Assembly: GCF_001583495.1 (NCBI RefSeq)
Contig: NZ_LQAQ01000112.1
Span: 1-64,000, forward strand
Direction: 5' to 3'
From: Flammeovirga sp. SJP92
GTDB taxonomy: Bacteria; Bacteroidota; Bacteroidia; Cytophagales; Flammeovirgaceae
Length of the DNA stretch: 64,000 bases
The translations under genes were made by a program, and so were the position numbers. Positions 42,615 to 51,556 of the stretch are shown piece by piece. Position 1 is the first letter of the stretch, and each line of letters begins with the position of its first letter. The notes under the pieces are model-generated. The model did no database searches and was not told where the DNA came from. It worked only from the letters and a program-made list of their open reading frames with translations.

Positions 42615-43271
42615 ATGAGAAATAAATTCACTTTAAGTTTTTTACTTGTTTTTGTTGCAATGATCTTTATTGCGAATGAGAATCATGCCCAAACCAAAAA
42701 AGAAAAAAAAGCTACTCTTAAAGAATTAAAAGGAAAAGCCGTTAAAGATGCTAGAAAGGCAGCTAAAGAGCTTAAGAAGCAAGGTTATTCTGAAATACCT
42801 GGTGACTTGCCAATGGATATGCAAATAGAAAATTCATATTTAGCACGTTTATCTACTGATGATATGGGTAATCCTAAGTTCTTTGTAACAACTCAGGAGT
42901 CTAAAGCTGAATCATTTGCAGCAGCAAAACAAGCGGCAATGCAATTGTGCTTAACTGATATTGCTTCACAAATAGGATCTGAAATTGTAGGTAGAATCAA
43001 GTCAAACATAGCCAACTCAGAAGGAATGTCTGATGCTGCTTCAGTAACCGAAGTAATTGGTGCTTACCAAAACAACGTTTCAGCTCGTTTGGGTAGAACA
43101 ACTCCAATTGTAATGTTGAAAAAAGTGGATGGTTTAACGTATATCACAATGTCTATTAAATACCCAATTTCTGAGGCTGAAAGAATTGTGAAAGATGATT
43201 TAAGAAAAGAGTTAGCAAATAAAGCAGATATGAGTCAAGATGAGATTAATGGTTTATTAGATATCCGTTAA
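42615..43271 (+). CDS. Exported LPP20-like protein
   Basis: A 218-residue protein with signal peptide ending near NHAQ, then a Lys-rich coiled segment (residues 27-60). The core has ESFAAAKQAAMQLCLTDIASQIGSEIVGRIKSN, a helix typical of LPP20-like domains, then VIMLKKVDGLTYITMSIKYP. Function unknown. Its divergent neighbour has a similar alanine-rich helix, so the two may act together at the envelope. Confidence 0.6.
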   Translation: MRNKFTLSFLLVFVAMIFIANENHAQTKKEKKATLKELKGKAVKDARKAAKELKKQGYSEIPGDLPMDMQIENSYLARLSTDDMGNPKFFVTTQESKAESFAAAKQAAMQLCLTDIASQIGSEIVGRIKSNIANSEGMSDAASVTEVIGAYQNNVSARLGRTTPIVMLKKVDGLTYITMSIKYPISEAERIVKDDLRKELANKADMSQDEINGLLDIR

Positions 43272-43291
43272 TTTTATTTAATTTTACATAT

Positions 43292-43336
43292 AAAATCCAC
43301 ATTTTCTTGTTTGAAGAAAATGTGGATTTTTTTATG
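43292..43336. terminator. Bidirectional terminator
   Basis: A perfect 17-bp stem AAAATCCACATTTTCTT and its complement with a 5-base loop, then a T run. Confidence 0.92.
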
Positions 43337-43382
43337 TATTCATCATCAATGAATTGAGGACTAAGTGTTCTCTAATATCTAA

Positions 43383-44888
43383 TCATTTTAATAAACTGAT
43401 AAAAGCCTTTCCAAGACAATCAATAACATCCGATGTAATCAAACTTTCATAACCTCTGTCTTGAACGGCTATATCAGCGGCTTTACCATGTAAAAAGACA
43501 CCTAATAAAGCAGCTTCTTTTGGAGTGTATTTTTGCGAAAGCAAACTTGTAATGATACCAAGTAAAGCATCGCCACTTCCACCTTTTGCTAATCCAGGGT
43601 TGCCTGTTGAGTTAAAGTGTACTTCTCCATTTGGAAGACAAACTGCAGTATTTGCTCCTTTGAGGATAATGATGATTTGACGGTGTACAGCCATCTTCCT
43701 TGCTGCTTCTACTCGGTCAAATGACTGAACGTAATGTACTCTGGTTAATCGCTCAAACTCTCCAACATGTGGTGTGAGGATAGAATTTTCAGGGAGAAAT
43801 TTCCACCATTCATCATTTTCAGACAACAGATTTAAAGCATCAGCATCTAAAACGATTGGTTTTTCAAAATCTTCAATAATTGAACGAATGGCCTTTCTGG
43901 TTTGATCATGTTGTCCAAGCCCAGGGCCAATACCTATAGCAGTAAAGTTTTTCAGAAGGGTGGAAGCAACAATGTGATTTCTTGATGGATCAGCAATACA
44001 CATCGCCTCTGGAAGTGTAGCCTGCATAATTTCATAACCGCATGAAGGTACAAGAGCTGTCGTTTTTCCTGTACCAGACCTTAGAGCGGCTTTTGTAGCA
44101 AGTTGAATAGCACCTATCATTCCTTTTGAGCCTCCAACCAACAATGAGTTTCCGAATTTACCTTTATGATCAAACTTGGTGCGTGGTTTATAAATCTGTT
44201 TGACTACATCTTCAGTTGAGAAGAAATGCTTTGAATGGGTTTCTGAAAGATACTGATTACTCAGTTGAATGGGTATAACAATCATTTCTCCGACATTCTT
44301 GGCATTTTCAACAAAGAGCATAGAGAGCTTTGGTGTTTCCAATGTCAATGTAATATCAGCTTCAATAATTGAATTAAAATGACTTGAATAATGATCAGCA
44401 TAAAGGCCTGATGCTATATCTATTGAAATTACTGGAGCGTTGGATTGATTGATTGTGACAATGGTTTTTTGTGTAATACCTTTTGGCGCTCTGGATAACC
44501 CAGAACCAAAAATACAATCAATTACAACGGTATCTTTTTCAAGTGAAGGAATATCTTCTTCATTGATAATATGATGGCATGAAACTCTTTTGGGAAGTCT
44601 TTCTAAATTCTCTTGAAAGTCTTTGGATTGATTTTCAGAAAAATGAACAATATAGCAAGTGACATTACACCCTTCATTACTTAATAACCTCCCCATCACC
44701 AAGCCATCACCACCATTATTGCCAACCCCACAAAAAATTGTAACTTCTTTAAAATTACTGCAATTTTCTAAATACCAATCTGTGAGTTTAGTGGCGGCTC
44801 TTTCCATTAAATCAATACTGGAAATGGGCTCATTTTCAATAGTGTACTTATCCCAAGCTCTTATTTGTTCGGCTGTAAAAAGTTTCAT
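43383..44888 (-). CDS. nnr: Bifunctional NAD(P)H-hydrate epimerase/ADP-dependent NAD(P)H-hydrate dehydratase
   Basis: A 501-residue fusion that repairs hydrated NADH and NADPH. The YjeF_N epimerase domain (residues 1-215) has FCGVGNNGGDGLVMGRLL and DCIFGSGLSRAP. The dehydratase domain (residues about 225-500) has LLVGGSKGMIGAIQLATKAALRSG, GIGPGLGQHDQTRKAI, VLDADALNLL, LTPHVGEFERLT and NPGLAKGGSGDALLGII. Length and domain order match the common bacterial fusion. It is cytosolic. Confidence 0.96.
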   Translation of the reverse strand: MKLFTAEQIRAWDKYTIENEPISSIDLMERAATKLTDWYLENCSNFKEVTIFCGVGNNGGDGLVMGRLLSNEGCNVTCYIVHFSENQSKDFQENLERLPKRVSCHHIINEEDIPSLEKDTVVIDCIFGSGLSRAPKGITQKTIVTINQSNAPVISIDIASGLYADHYSSHFNSIIEADITLTLETPKLSMLFVENAKNVGEMIVIPIQLSNQYLSETHSKHFFSTEDVVKQIYKPRTKFDHKGKFGNSLLVGGSKGMIGAIQLATKAALRSGTGKTTALVPSCGYEIMQATLPEAMCIADPSRNHIVASTLLKNFTAIGIGPGLGQHDQTRKAIRSIIEDFEKPIVLDADALNLLSENDEWWKFLPENSILTPHVGEFERLTRVHYVQSFDRVEAARKMAVHRQIIIILKGANTAVCLPNGEVHFNSTGNPGLAKGGSGDALLGIITSLLSQKYTPKEAALLGVFLHGKAADIAVQDRGYESLITSDVIDCLGKAFISLLK

Positions 44889-44994
44889 GTGTAATATTTG
44901 AGAGTAACAGTTGTTGTATTTTTAATTAGAGGCATGTCTTAAGAAAATCCTTAAAACATGCCTTTACTATTAATTTACAATATAAATGAATTAA

Positions 44995-45936
44995 TTACCC
45001 ATTTATCAAATGATTTTTAGCAGCATTAAATTCCTCCATCATTTCATTGACCACTTCTTCTGCTGATTTAATTGAGTCGATTTGAGATGAAACCTGTCCG
45101 ATTTCGATTTCTCCTTCGTCTAAATCACCTTCAAAAATACCTCTCTTCGATCTTCTCTTCCCTAAAATCTCAGCTAATTCTTCTTTAGAAGCACCTCTAG
45201 CTTCCGCTTCTGCAACTCTTTCGTAGAATTTATTTTTGATTAATCTAACGGCTGTCAAATCTTTCAAAGTTAAGACAGTATCACCTTCACCAGCTTCAAC
45301 CACTTTGTTTTTAAAATTATCATGAGCAGATGATTCTTTCGTAATGGCAAAACGAGAACCTACTTGAACACCTTCAGCGCCCAAAGCAAAACAAGCTAAC
45401 ATTGCTTTACCTGAACCAATACCACCCGCAGCAATCACAGGAATCTCTAATTGTTCTGCAATTGGAGGAATCAAGCATAAGGTTGTTGTTTCTTCTTTAC
45501 CATTATGACCGCCAGCTTCAAAGCCTTCAGCTACAATAGCGTCTACTTCAGCATCTTGAGATTTTAAAGCAAATTTCAAAGAAGATACAACTTGTACTAC
45601 TTTGATGCCGTGCGATTTTAAAAACGAAGTATATTTCTTAGGGCTACCTGCAGATGTGAAAACGATAGGAACTTTCTCATCCACAATAATCTCCATTAAT
45701 TTATCAACTTCTGGGTAGAACAATGGGATGTTCACACCGAAAGGCTTATCAGTGGCTTGCTTGCATTGCTGTACATGTTCCAAGAAAGTTTCCGGATGCA
45801 TAGATCCTGCACCAATCAATCCAAGTCCACCTGCATTACTTACCGCTGAAGCCAACTTCCAGCCACTGCACCAGACCATTCCTCCAGAAATAATAGGATA
45901 TTGAATATCAAAAAGTTCACAAATTCTATTTTTCAT
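44995..45936 (-). CDS. Nitronate monooxygenase/2-nitropropane dioxygenase-like flavoprotein
   Basis: I placed the start at the ATG at 45936, giving MKNRICELFDIQYPIISGGMVW, the normal family N-terminus; the 26 codons upstream that begin with TTG look non-coding. The 313-residue TIM-barrel FMN protein has NAGGLGLIGAGSM, AIVAEGFEAGGHNGK (the catalytic-His region), IPVIAAGGIGSGKAM and LGAEGVQVGSRF for FMN phosphate binding. A charged region (residues about 250-290) and a helical tail follow. It oxidises alkyl nitronates in the better-known members, but some relatives are enoyl-ACP reductases (FabK), so the substrate is not sure. Confidence 0.88.
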   Translation of the reverse strand: MKNRICELFDIQYPIISGGMVWCSGWKLASAVSNAGGLGLIGAGSMHPETFLEHVQQCKQATDKPFGVNIPLFYPEVDKLMEIIVDEKVPIVFTSAGSPKKYTSFLKSHGIKVVQVVSSLKFALKSQDAEVDAIVAEGFEAGGHNGKEETTTLCLIPPIAEQLEIPVIAAGGIGSGKAMLACFALGAEGVQVGSRFAITKESSAHDNFKNKVVEAGEGDTVLTLKDLTAVRLIKNKFYERVAEAEARGASKEELAEILGKRRSKRGIFEGDLDEGEIEIGQVSSQIDSIKSAEEVVNEMMEEFNAAKNHLING

Positions 45937-46392
45937 TTGATGTTTAGATTTTAGTGATACATGTTTTATTACATGTTCTTCAATTTCTTTTGTTGTGAAT
46001 GTAATTAAAATCAATTATAAAATTTGGGAACAAGCGTCATCAAAGAAGTAATTTTTTACTGATAAAATGCTTTGTTTTTGATGGTCTTATCTTTTTTTAA
46101 ACTACGTCAACGCTACATTATTTCTTATAAAATGTATTATTAACACCTAATTATGGTCTTTTTTAGTCTCAAAAAACAATAACGATCATGCATTTTACCT
46201 TGAAGTATTTTATGAAAAAGGGTGACGTTATCGAATTACTACGCTTTTGGTGGAGTGTAGTAATAACGTATTCCGACTCGTAGATTTGTAGTACACCAAT
46301 ACATCACTGTTAATTCATTCAGCTATTAATTTAACGTCACACTCAAATTATTAAAGTGGTATGAAATTTTTTTAATGAATTAATAATCAGTT
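45937..46392. other. 456-bp intergenic region with inverted repeats
   Basis: No gene is seen. It holds a bulged hairpin at 46225-46269 (ACGTTAT + TACTAC pairing with GTAGTA + ATAACGT), a 9-bp inverted repeat GTGACGTTA (46222-46230) / TAACGTCAC (46332-46340), and a further ACGTCA at about 46105. There is a -7-like TAGATTTG at 46281-46288. It separates the nitronate monooxygenase gene from the large di-heme protein gene and is probably the control region of the latter. Confidence 0.6.
46281..46288 (+). promoter_or_regulatory. Possible -7 promoter element of the large di-heme protein gene
   Basis: TAGATTTG, a full match to TAnnTTTG, 105 bp before the ATG. No good -33 element is seen. Confidence 0.35.
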
Positions 46393-49300
46393 ATGTTGAT
46401 GAAAAACTTAAAGGTTTATTGTTCCCATTTTGGGCGATATTCCTTCTTAAAACAATTACAGCAGTCTATCTTTTGTACTGTCTTATTGTTATTCTCTTTT
46501 AACATTTCTTCATTTGCTCAAGATTATGGAATAGAGGTAGATGCTTCAGGAGATGCAGTGATCTATTTTACAGATCAGGCAGAATGGACTGGAGGATGGA
46601 ACTATATCTGCATGGGTGCAGATTGTAGAAGCGGTGAAAAAGTAGGTGACAGATGGGAGCGTCCTGTTTCTAATGTTACTGTAGGAGACACTTATGACAT
46701 ACAAATCAAAATTGCAGCGACTAATGGACAATTTATTTCTCCTGTACACAGTGTTGTAGCTACACAAGCGGGAGATGCTCCAGTTCCAACTTGTGAAGAT
46801 GGAGTACAAAATGGCGATGAAACAGGCGTGGATTGTGGTGGATCATGTGCACCATGCCAAACGGAACCATTACCAACTTGCGATGATGGTATTCAAAATG
46901 GCGATGAAACAGGAGTAGATTGTGGTGGATCGTGTGCACTATGTCAAACAGAACCTTCGCCGACTTGTGATGATGGTATCCAAAATGGTGATGAAACCGG
47001 AGTAGATTGTGGCGGGTCATGTGCCCCATGTCAAGTTGAGGAGCCTGGTACTGAAGTGGTGGTAGAAGCTGAAAGTGCTACAATTTTAGGAGGTGCAAGT
47101 CTTTATAGTGATTTATCAGCCTCTGGAGGACAAGGTGTTGCTTATATCTCATCTCAGGGAGCTGGTTTTGAAATCGCAAATGCTCCTAATTCAATAGCAG
47201 TAGAAATTGTTTATGCTTCTGAACAGAGTGGTGCTATTTCATACTTTATTAATGGTGTTGATAAAGGCAATGCAACTTTCAGTTCAACTGGATCATGGGT
47301 AAATAACTATCAAAGCATCACTATACAAGAAACAATCAATGAAGGTGATGATTTCTCTATAGTGTATCAAACGGGAGATTACGCTTTAAATATTGATCAA
47401 GTTAAATTTATAGGCGGAGAACCACAGCCATGTACAGGTTTGAATAACCCTGCAACTGTATTTACAAATGTCACTACTGTAAATGAAACTGCAGAAGGTG
47501 CTTTGGATGGGTCCGTTACTTTTAATTTCAATAATGTAAGCAACGATTATGATTCCATTCTTTTCTTCTTTGATGGAGATTCTATACTTGCTGGAATCGA
47601 TGAAGGATCAGTGACATTTAATAATAAAATGGCAGGCAGTTATACGGCAGGTGTAAAATGGGGGAATGGAGATTGTTCTACTTATTTGGGGACAGTAACT
47701 GTTGGATCTTGTGAAAATGGAATTAAAGATGGAAATGAAACGGGTATTGATTGTGGAGGAGTTTGTACTGAATGTACAGATCCAGAACCTGAGACTAAAG
47801 ATTTAGTAATTTCAATTGAGAACTCATCTCAATACGGGGAGTACTTGATTGCAAAATATGGCGATCAACCTGCTAAAACGATTTACACTTGGTCAAATGA
47901 TAACAGTGAATTTACAAGTTGTACAGGTGGATGTGCTCAAAGCTGGCCTTATGTAGTGACAGATGCAAAGTTAAACCTAGTTTTACCTTCCCGTTTACCA
48001 AATGGTGTAACTGGTGAGTTCGGACTAAGCGGTACTTGTGATGGTCAGTTGCAGCTCACATTAAACGGTCAACCACTTTATTATTATACTGGTGATAATA
48101 ATGAAGGTGATATTAACGGTGAAGGTGCTGGAGGTGTTTGGTGGATTGTTAATGAAGAAGAAGTGGATACTTGTTCTGATGGTATCCAAAATGGTGATGA
48201 AACAGGTATTGACTGTGGTGGCTCTTGTGCCCCTTGTCAGTCAGGCGGTACAGGTGAAGGAACTTGTGGTGATTTCGGACTTACAATTGTTGATGGTCAA
48301 GGTGTTTTATATTACAGTGAAGACCTTGGAACTGCATTGTATTTATGTTTAAATGGTGCATGTTACCCTCCAGAAGCACAAGAAGACGGTTACTATAAGA
48401 GAAATGTAACCATTAGTGCAGGAGTAGATTATACTATTAAAGTACAAGGTAGTAATGAGCAAGAAAAAGTAACTCAAGTAGCACAGTGTTATTTCGTGCC
48501 AACTTGTAATGATGGAATTCAAAATGGTGACGAAACAGGTGTTGACTGTGGTGGTTCAAGTTGTACAGCATGTCCTACTTGTGATGATGGTATTCAAAAC
48601 GGAGACGAAACAGGCGTTGACTGTGGTGGTAGTGAATGTGTATCATGTGATGTAGTATGTAATGGAACACCTAATCCTAATGCAACAATTTCAAGCACAA
48701 ATGAATCTTTTGAAAACGAAAATGACGGTACTATTACTTTCGCTTATGACGATGTAGAAGGAAGATCAATTTTGGAGTTCTCAATTGATGGTGGTGTAAC
48801 TTATCCTTATGTGAAACAAGATGACTCACAGTGGTTTACTTTGGCTGATATGGCATCAGGGACTTATGATATTGTAGTACGTTGGGGTGAAGGAGGTGAC
48901 TGTCCTATTAGTTTAGGAGAAGTGACAGTGACTGAAGGTGGACCTCTTCCAACTTGTTCAGATGGAATAAGAAATCAAGGTGAAACAAGAGTGGATTGTG
49001 GCGGACCTTGTGAAGCTTGCCAAGAAGACCCTTGTGGCGATATTCCATTAGTCGTTTATCCAGCTCCGGCTTTACCAACACCAACAATTGGAAGCCCTGC
49101 AAGAGAACACGGATGGTCATTTGATTTGAGTGAAGACTTAACAGAGGTATCCGTAAATGTCGGTCCAGGAGTATTGGATCAAATGCAGACAAATGCAGGT
49201 TCATTCGAAATGCATTGTTCATGTAATCAAGTAACATTTTATACAGCAGAGCTTGGAGATGATTTCCAAGCAAAAGTGCCAGCAGAATGTGTAGGAGCAG

Positions 49301-50880
49301 GAGATTATTACTATTTCTTCAGATATAAGCGTAATACACAGATGAATACGTATGATCCTGCTGATATCTGGCATTACTCAGGTTTGTTTACCACAAAAGG
49401 AGAAAGAATAGATCCTGATAACAGACCTACAATCACATCAAAAGGAGCAAGCTGGATGCGTTTCAGACACCCACACCCTCAAGATGGTATTACAGAGGCG
49501 ATTTTCGATGCATCACATAATGGATCTTTACTAAGAACATTAGATAGATATGAGACAGTAGTTACTGATGGTTCTGACAATGTACGTTTTGAACAGTTCT
49601 TGTATTCTACAAAAGACAATACCATCAGGCATAAAGATCAAGATAATTTACCTGATAAGGATAAATTGATATGGGAAGGAGGTAACAGAATTCCTGTTCG
49701 TAGAATGGAATTCCTTGCAAAAGGAGGGGCTTCAACACCTTCTTACTCTGCCTATATTGCTCCAGGTGGACCAACTCTTGATGAAGGAGGAGATCTATAT
49801 CCGTGGTCAGATATCAATACAGTTAACTACGGTAATATTATCTCTTATGAAATTACAGCCGTAACCGCTTTAGTTGATGGGGTACCTTGGAGTAAAGGAG
49901 CACAGCACTACAATACATTCCAAAACTATGTAGTAGGGCAGGGTTTCAATACTTTTGGTGATCCACGTTTATCAATGGCCGGCAAAGCATCAAGTAATAT
50001 GATTTTATCTGGTTCAGGGCAATTTACAAAAGAAGAACAAGACGCTGTATTTACGCAACACTTGATCACTTTGGAAGACGATGATGATGTAGATGATTTC
50101 TTAGAAGGACACCATTTATTCCATGGAGTGAGACATAGAGGTCAGGGTGATGGTCAGCAAGACAACAGAGTATTAGGTGAAGTGAAAATAGGTTCAACTA
50201 CTTGTGGAACGTGTCACTTTAGAGATGGTAGAGGTTCTGAATTAGTCAGTACTCCAAAAGGAATGTTGTTACCTCCTCCAGTTTATGGTGTTGGTTTATT
50301 ACAATGGATTGCTGGTGCTGAAGTAGGATTGACATGGGATGGTTCACAGCCTACTGTAGAAAGTCAGACAGTTGCTGCTTTATTGAATGACCATGGTATA
50401 GATGCAACAGATCCAACACAAATTTCTCAAGAAGATGTTGATTTAATTGTCGCTTATACCAAGTTCTTAACAGTGCCTACACGATCAAAAGGTGTTTATG
50501 ATGATCCTGCAGTAGGATTAGGTCATATCAAATTCTTGGAAGCTGGTTGTGCTGGTTGTCATACCGAAACTCAAAAAACAAGAAATGATGCACCGGTTGA
50601 ATTCAGAGACCTTGTGATCCGTCCTTACACTGATATGAAATTACATGACATCGGAACAGGAGGTTCATACAGAACTCCAGCACTTTGGGGCTTGTATTAC
50701 AACCTACAGTTATTAGATCGTAATGGAAGAGACTTACTTTACATGCATAACGGTTCAGCAACAACTACAGATCAAGCAATTATGCAACATGGAGGAGAAG
50801 CAGCAGGAGCTAGAGCAGCGTATGAAGCGTTGAGCACAGAAGAAAAACAAGCTGTTGTGAAATTTGTTGAATCCCTTTAA
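46393..50880 (+). CDS. Large secreted multidomain protein with C-terminal di-heme oxidoreductase
   Basis: A 1495-residue protein with a long signal peptide (cleavage near SSFAQ, residue 42). Next is a small beta domain with AEWTGGWNYICMGADC (about 45-125), related to a second copy near 625-700. Cys-rich modules of the form CxDGxxNGxETGxDCGGxCxxC begin at Cys 134, 163, 192, 440, 594, 705, 730 and 855. Residues about 218-342 look like a CBM6/35-type domain (VEAES start). Two related beta domains lie at about 345-435 and 752-850, and a Lipoprotein_15-like repeat at about 468-585. The C-terminus is a di-heme oxidoreductase (DUF1111/DHOR) with CGTCH at 1271-1275 and CAGCH at 1386-1390. It is likely surface-exposed, with a redox role; the substrate is unknown. 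Confidence 0.82.
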   Translation: MLMKNLKVYCSHFGRYSFLKQLQQSIFCTVLLLFSFNISSFAQDYGIEVDASGDAVIYFTDQAEWTGGWNYICMGADCRSGEKVGDRWERPVSNVTVGDTYDIQIKIAATNGQFISPVHSVVATQAGDAPVPTCEDGVQNGDETGVDCGGSCAPCQTEPLPTCDDGIQNGDETGVDCGGSCALCQTEPSPTCDDGIQNGDETGVDCGGSCAPCQVEEPGTEVVVEAESATILGGASLYSDLSASGGQGVAYISSQGAGFEIANAPNSIAVEIVYASEQSGAISYFINGVDKGNATFSSTGSWVNNYQSITIQETINEGDDFSIVYQTGDYALNIDQVKFIGGEPQPCTGLNNPATVFTNVTTVNETAEGALDGSVTFNFNNVSNDYDSILFFFDGDSILAGIDEGSVTFNNKMAGSYTAGVKWGNGDCSTYLGTVTVGSCENGIKDGNETGIDCGGVCTECTDPEPETKDLVISIENSSQYGEYLIAKYGDQPAKTIYTWSNDNSEFTSCTGGCAQSWPYVVTDAKLNLVLPSRLPNGVTGEFGLSGTCDGQLQLTLNGQPLYYYTGDNNEGDINGEGAGGVWWIVNEEEVDTCSDGIQNGDETGIDCGGSCAPCQSGGTGEGTCGDFGLTIVDGQGVLYYSEDLGTALYLCLNGACYPPEAQEDGYYKRNVTISAGVDYTIKVQGSNEQEKVTQVAQCYFVPTCNDGIQNGDETGVDCGGSSCTACPTCDDGIQNGDETGVDCGGSECVSCDVVCNGTPNPNATISSTNESFENENDGTITFAYDDVEGRSILEFSIDGGVTYPYVKQDDSQWFTLADMASGTYDIVVRWGEGGDCPISLGEVTVTEGGPLPTCSDGIRNQGETRVDCGGPCEACQEDPCGDIPLVVYPAPALPTPTIGSPAREHGWSFDLSEDLTEVSVNVGPGVLDQMQTNAGSFEMHCSCNQVTFYTAELGDDFQAKVPAECVGAGDYYYFFRYKRNTQMNTYDPADIWHYSGLFTTKGERIDPDNRPTITSKGASWMRFRHPHPQDGITEAIFDASHNGSLLRTLDRYETVVTDGSDNVRFEQFLYSTKDNTIRHKDQDNLPDKDKLIWEGGNRIPVRRMEFLAKGGASTPSYSAYIAPGGPTLDEGGDLYPWSDINTVNYGNIISYEITAVTALVDGVPWSKGAQHYNTFQNYVVGQGFNTFGDPRLSMAGKASSNMILSGSGQFTKEEQDAVFTQHLITLEDDDDVDDFLEGHHLFHGVRHRGQGDGQQDNRVLGEVKIGSTTCGTCHFRDGRGSELVSTPKGMLLPPPVYGVGLLQWIAGAEVGLTWDGSQPTVESQTVAALLNDHGIDATDPTQISQEDVDLIVAYTKFLTVPTRSKGVYDDPAVGLGHIKFLEAGCAGCHTETQKTRNDAPVEFRDLVIRPYTDMKLHDIGTGGSYRTPALWGLYYNLQLLDRNGRDLLYMHNGSATTTDQAIMQHGGEAAGARAAYEALSTEEKQAVVKFVESL

Positions 50881-50894
50881 TTGATTATACAATA

Positions 50895-51353
50895 ATGAAA
50901 TTAATAATATATTTTTCTATTTTGATGATGAGCACAATGGGTACAGTATTCGCCCAAGATGTTGCCTCAATTACAGTAAAATGTCCTCCTTGTAGACCAA
51001 TACAAGGCTGTGACCAATGTTTTGAAACACAAGCCGAGGCTGATTTAGCTTGCACATCCTCCTCTGGGAGATCAGCTTCACAAAATCTGGCTGAAGAATT
51101 AAATGAACTTGATATAAGTGTTTATCCAAATCCTAATCGCTTTGGTAAATTCAATGTGGAATCCATTTCAAATTTGAGTGGTAATGTGAAGCTTTACTCT
51201 CCATTAGGAACACTTATTTCTTCTTTCGAAATTAATGAGAAACGAACATTTGTGATCGGAGAGAAAGAAGTACTTCCTTCAGGTATTTACATTATGACAT
51301 TTACCAATAAGGAAGGAAAAACCATTACAAAACGATTGATCGTAAGTTATTAG
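50895..51353 (+). CDS. Small Cys-rich exported protein with T9SS type A sorting domain
   Basis: A 152-residue protein with signal peptide (cleaved near VFAQ). Residues 25-60 hold six Cys in CPPCRPIQGCDQCFE and nearby. Residues 72-152 are a type IX secretion C-terminal tail: ISVYPNPNRFGKFNVES, NVKLYSPLGTLI, LPSGIYIMTF and a KRLIVSY ending. Such tails direct proteins across the outer membrane, and are often followed by attachment to the cell surface. The gene starts 14 bp after the di-heme protein gene and is surely co-transcribed with it. The big protein itself lacks such a tail. Confidence 0.85.
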   Translation: MKLIIYFSILMMSTMGTVFAQDVASITVKCPPCRPIQGCDQCFETQAEADLACTSSSGRSASQNLAEELNELDISVYPNPNRFGKFNVESISNLSGNVKLYSPLGTLISSFEINEKRTFVIGEKEVLPSGIYIMTFTNKEGKTITKRLIVSY

Positions 51354-51438
51354 TAGTAAACTGTTTATCAGCTTAACATTTTTGAAGTTGAATAGAACAG
51401 TACAGTTAAACAGAATATTACTATAACATATCAATAAG

Positions 51439-51492
51439 TTTCATCTTTTACTCTCATCATTTCTATAAGTGGTGGGAGTTTGAAAGATGAAA
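51439..51492 (+). other. Long imperfect hairpin at the end of the di-heme/T9SS unit
   Basis: Two stacked stems: TTTCATCTTT/AAAGATGAAA (10 bp) and ACTCTCATCAT/GTGGTGGGAGT (11 bp, three G-U pairs on the plus strand), with an 8-base loop. No T run follows on the plus strand, so it is not a standard terminator but may protect the 3' end. Confidence 0.45.
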
Positions 51493-51529
51493 AATAAAAA
51501 GAGCCTAGGAATATCACCCCTAGGCTCTT
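51488..51529 (-). terminator. Terminator of the cobalamin uptake operon
   Basis: A perfect 11-bp stem AAGAGCCTAGG/CCTAGGCTCTT with a 9-base loop. On the minus strand TTTTTATTTTT follows. Confidence 0.88.
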
Positions 51530-51556
51530 ATACACTTAATATTTGACAAAATGTTT

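Noticed and set aside
45937-46014. 26-codon TTG extension of the nitronate monooxygenase-like protein
   Set aside because: The family begins at MKNRICELF; the extra residues match nothing.
46760-47029. Minus-strand ORF rich in His and Leu opposite the Cys-rich modules
   Set aside because: It is the reverse reading of repeated NGDETGxDCGG codons; repeated sequence keeps the opposite frame open. The ORF at 48908-49273 has the same cause.
51439-51492. Standard rho-independent terminator on the plus strand
   Set aside because: A strong stem is present but no T run follows on the plus strand, so I list it as a structure only.
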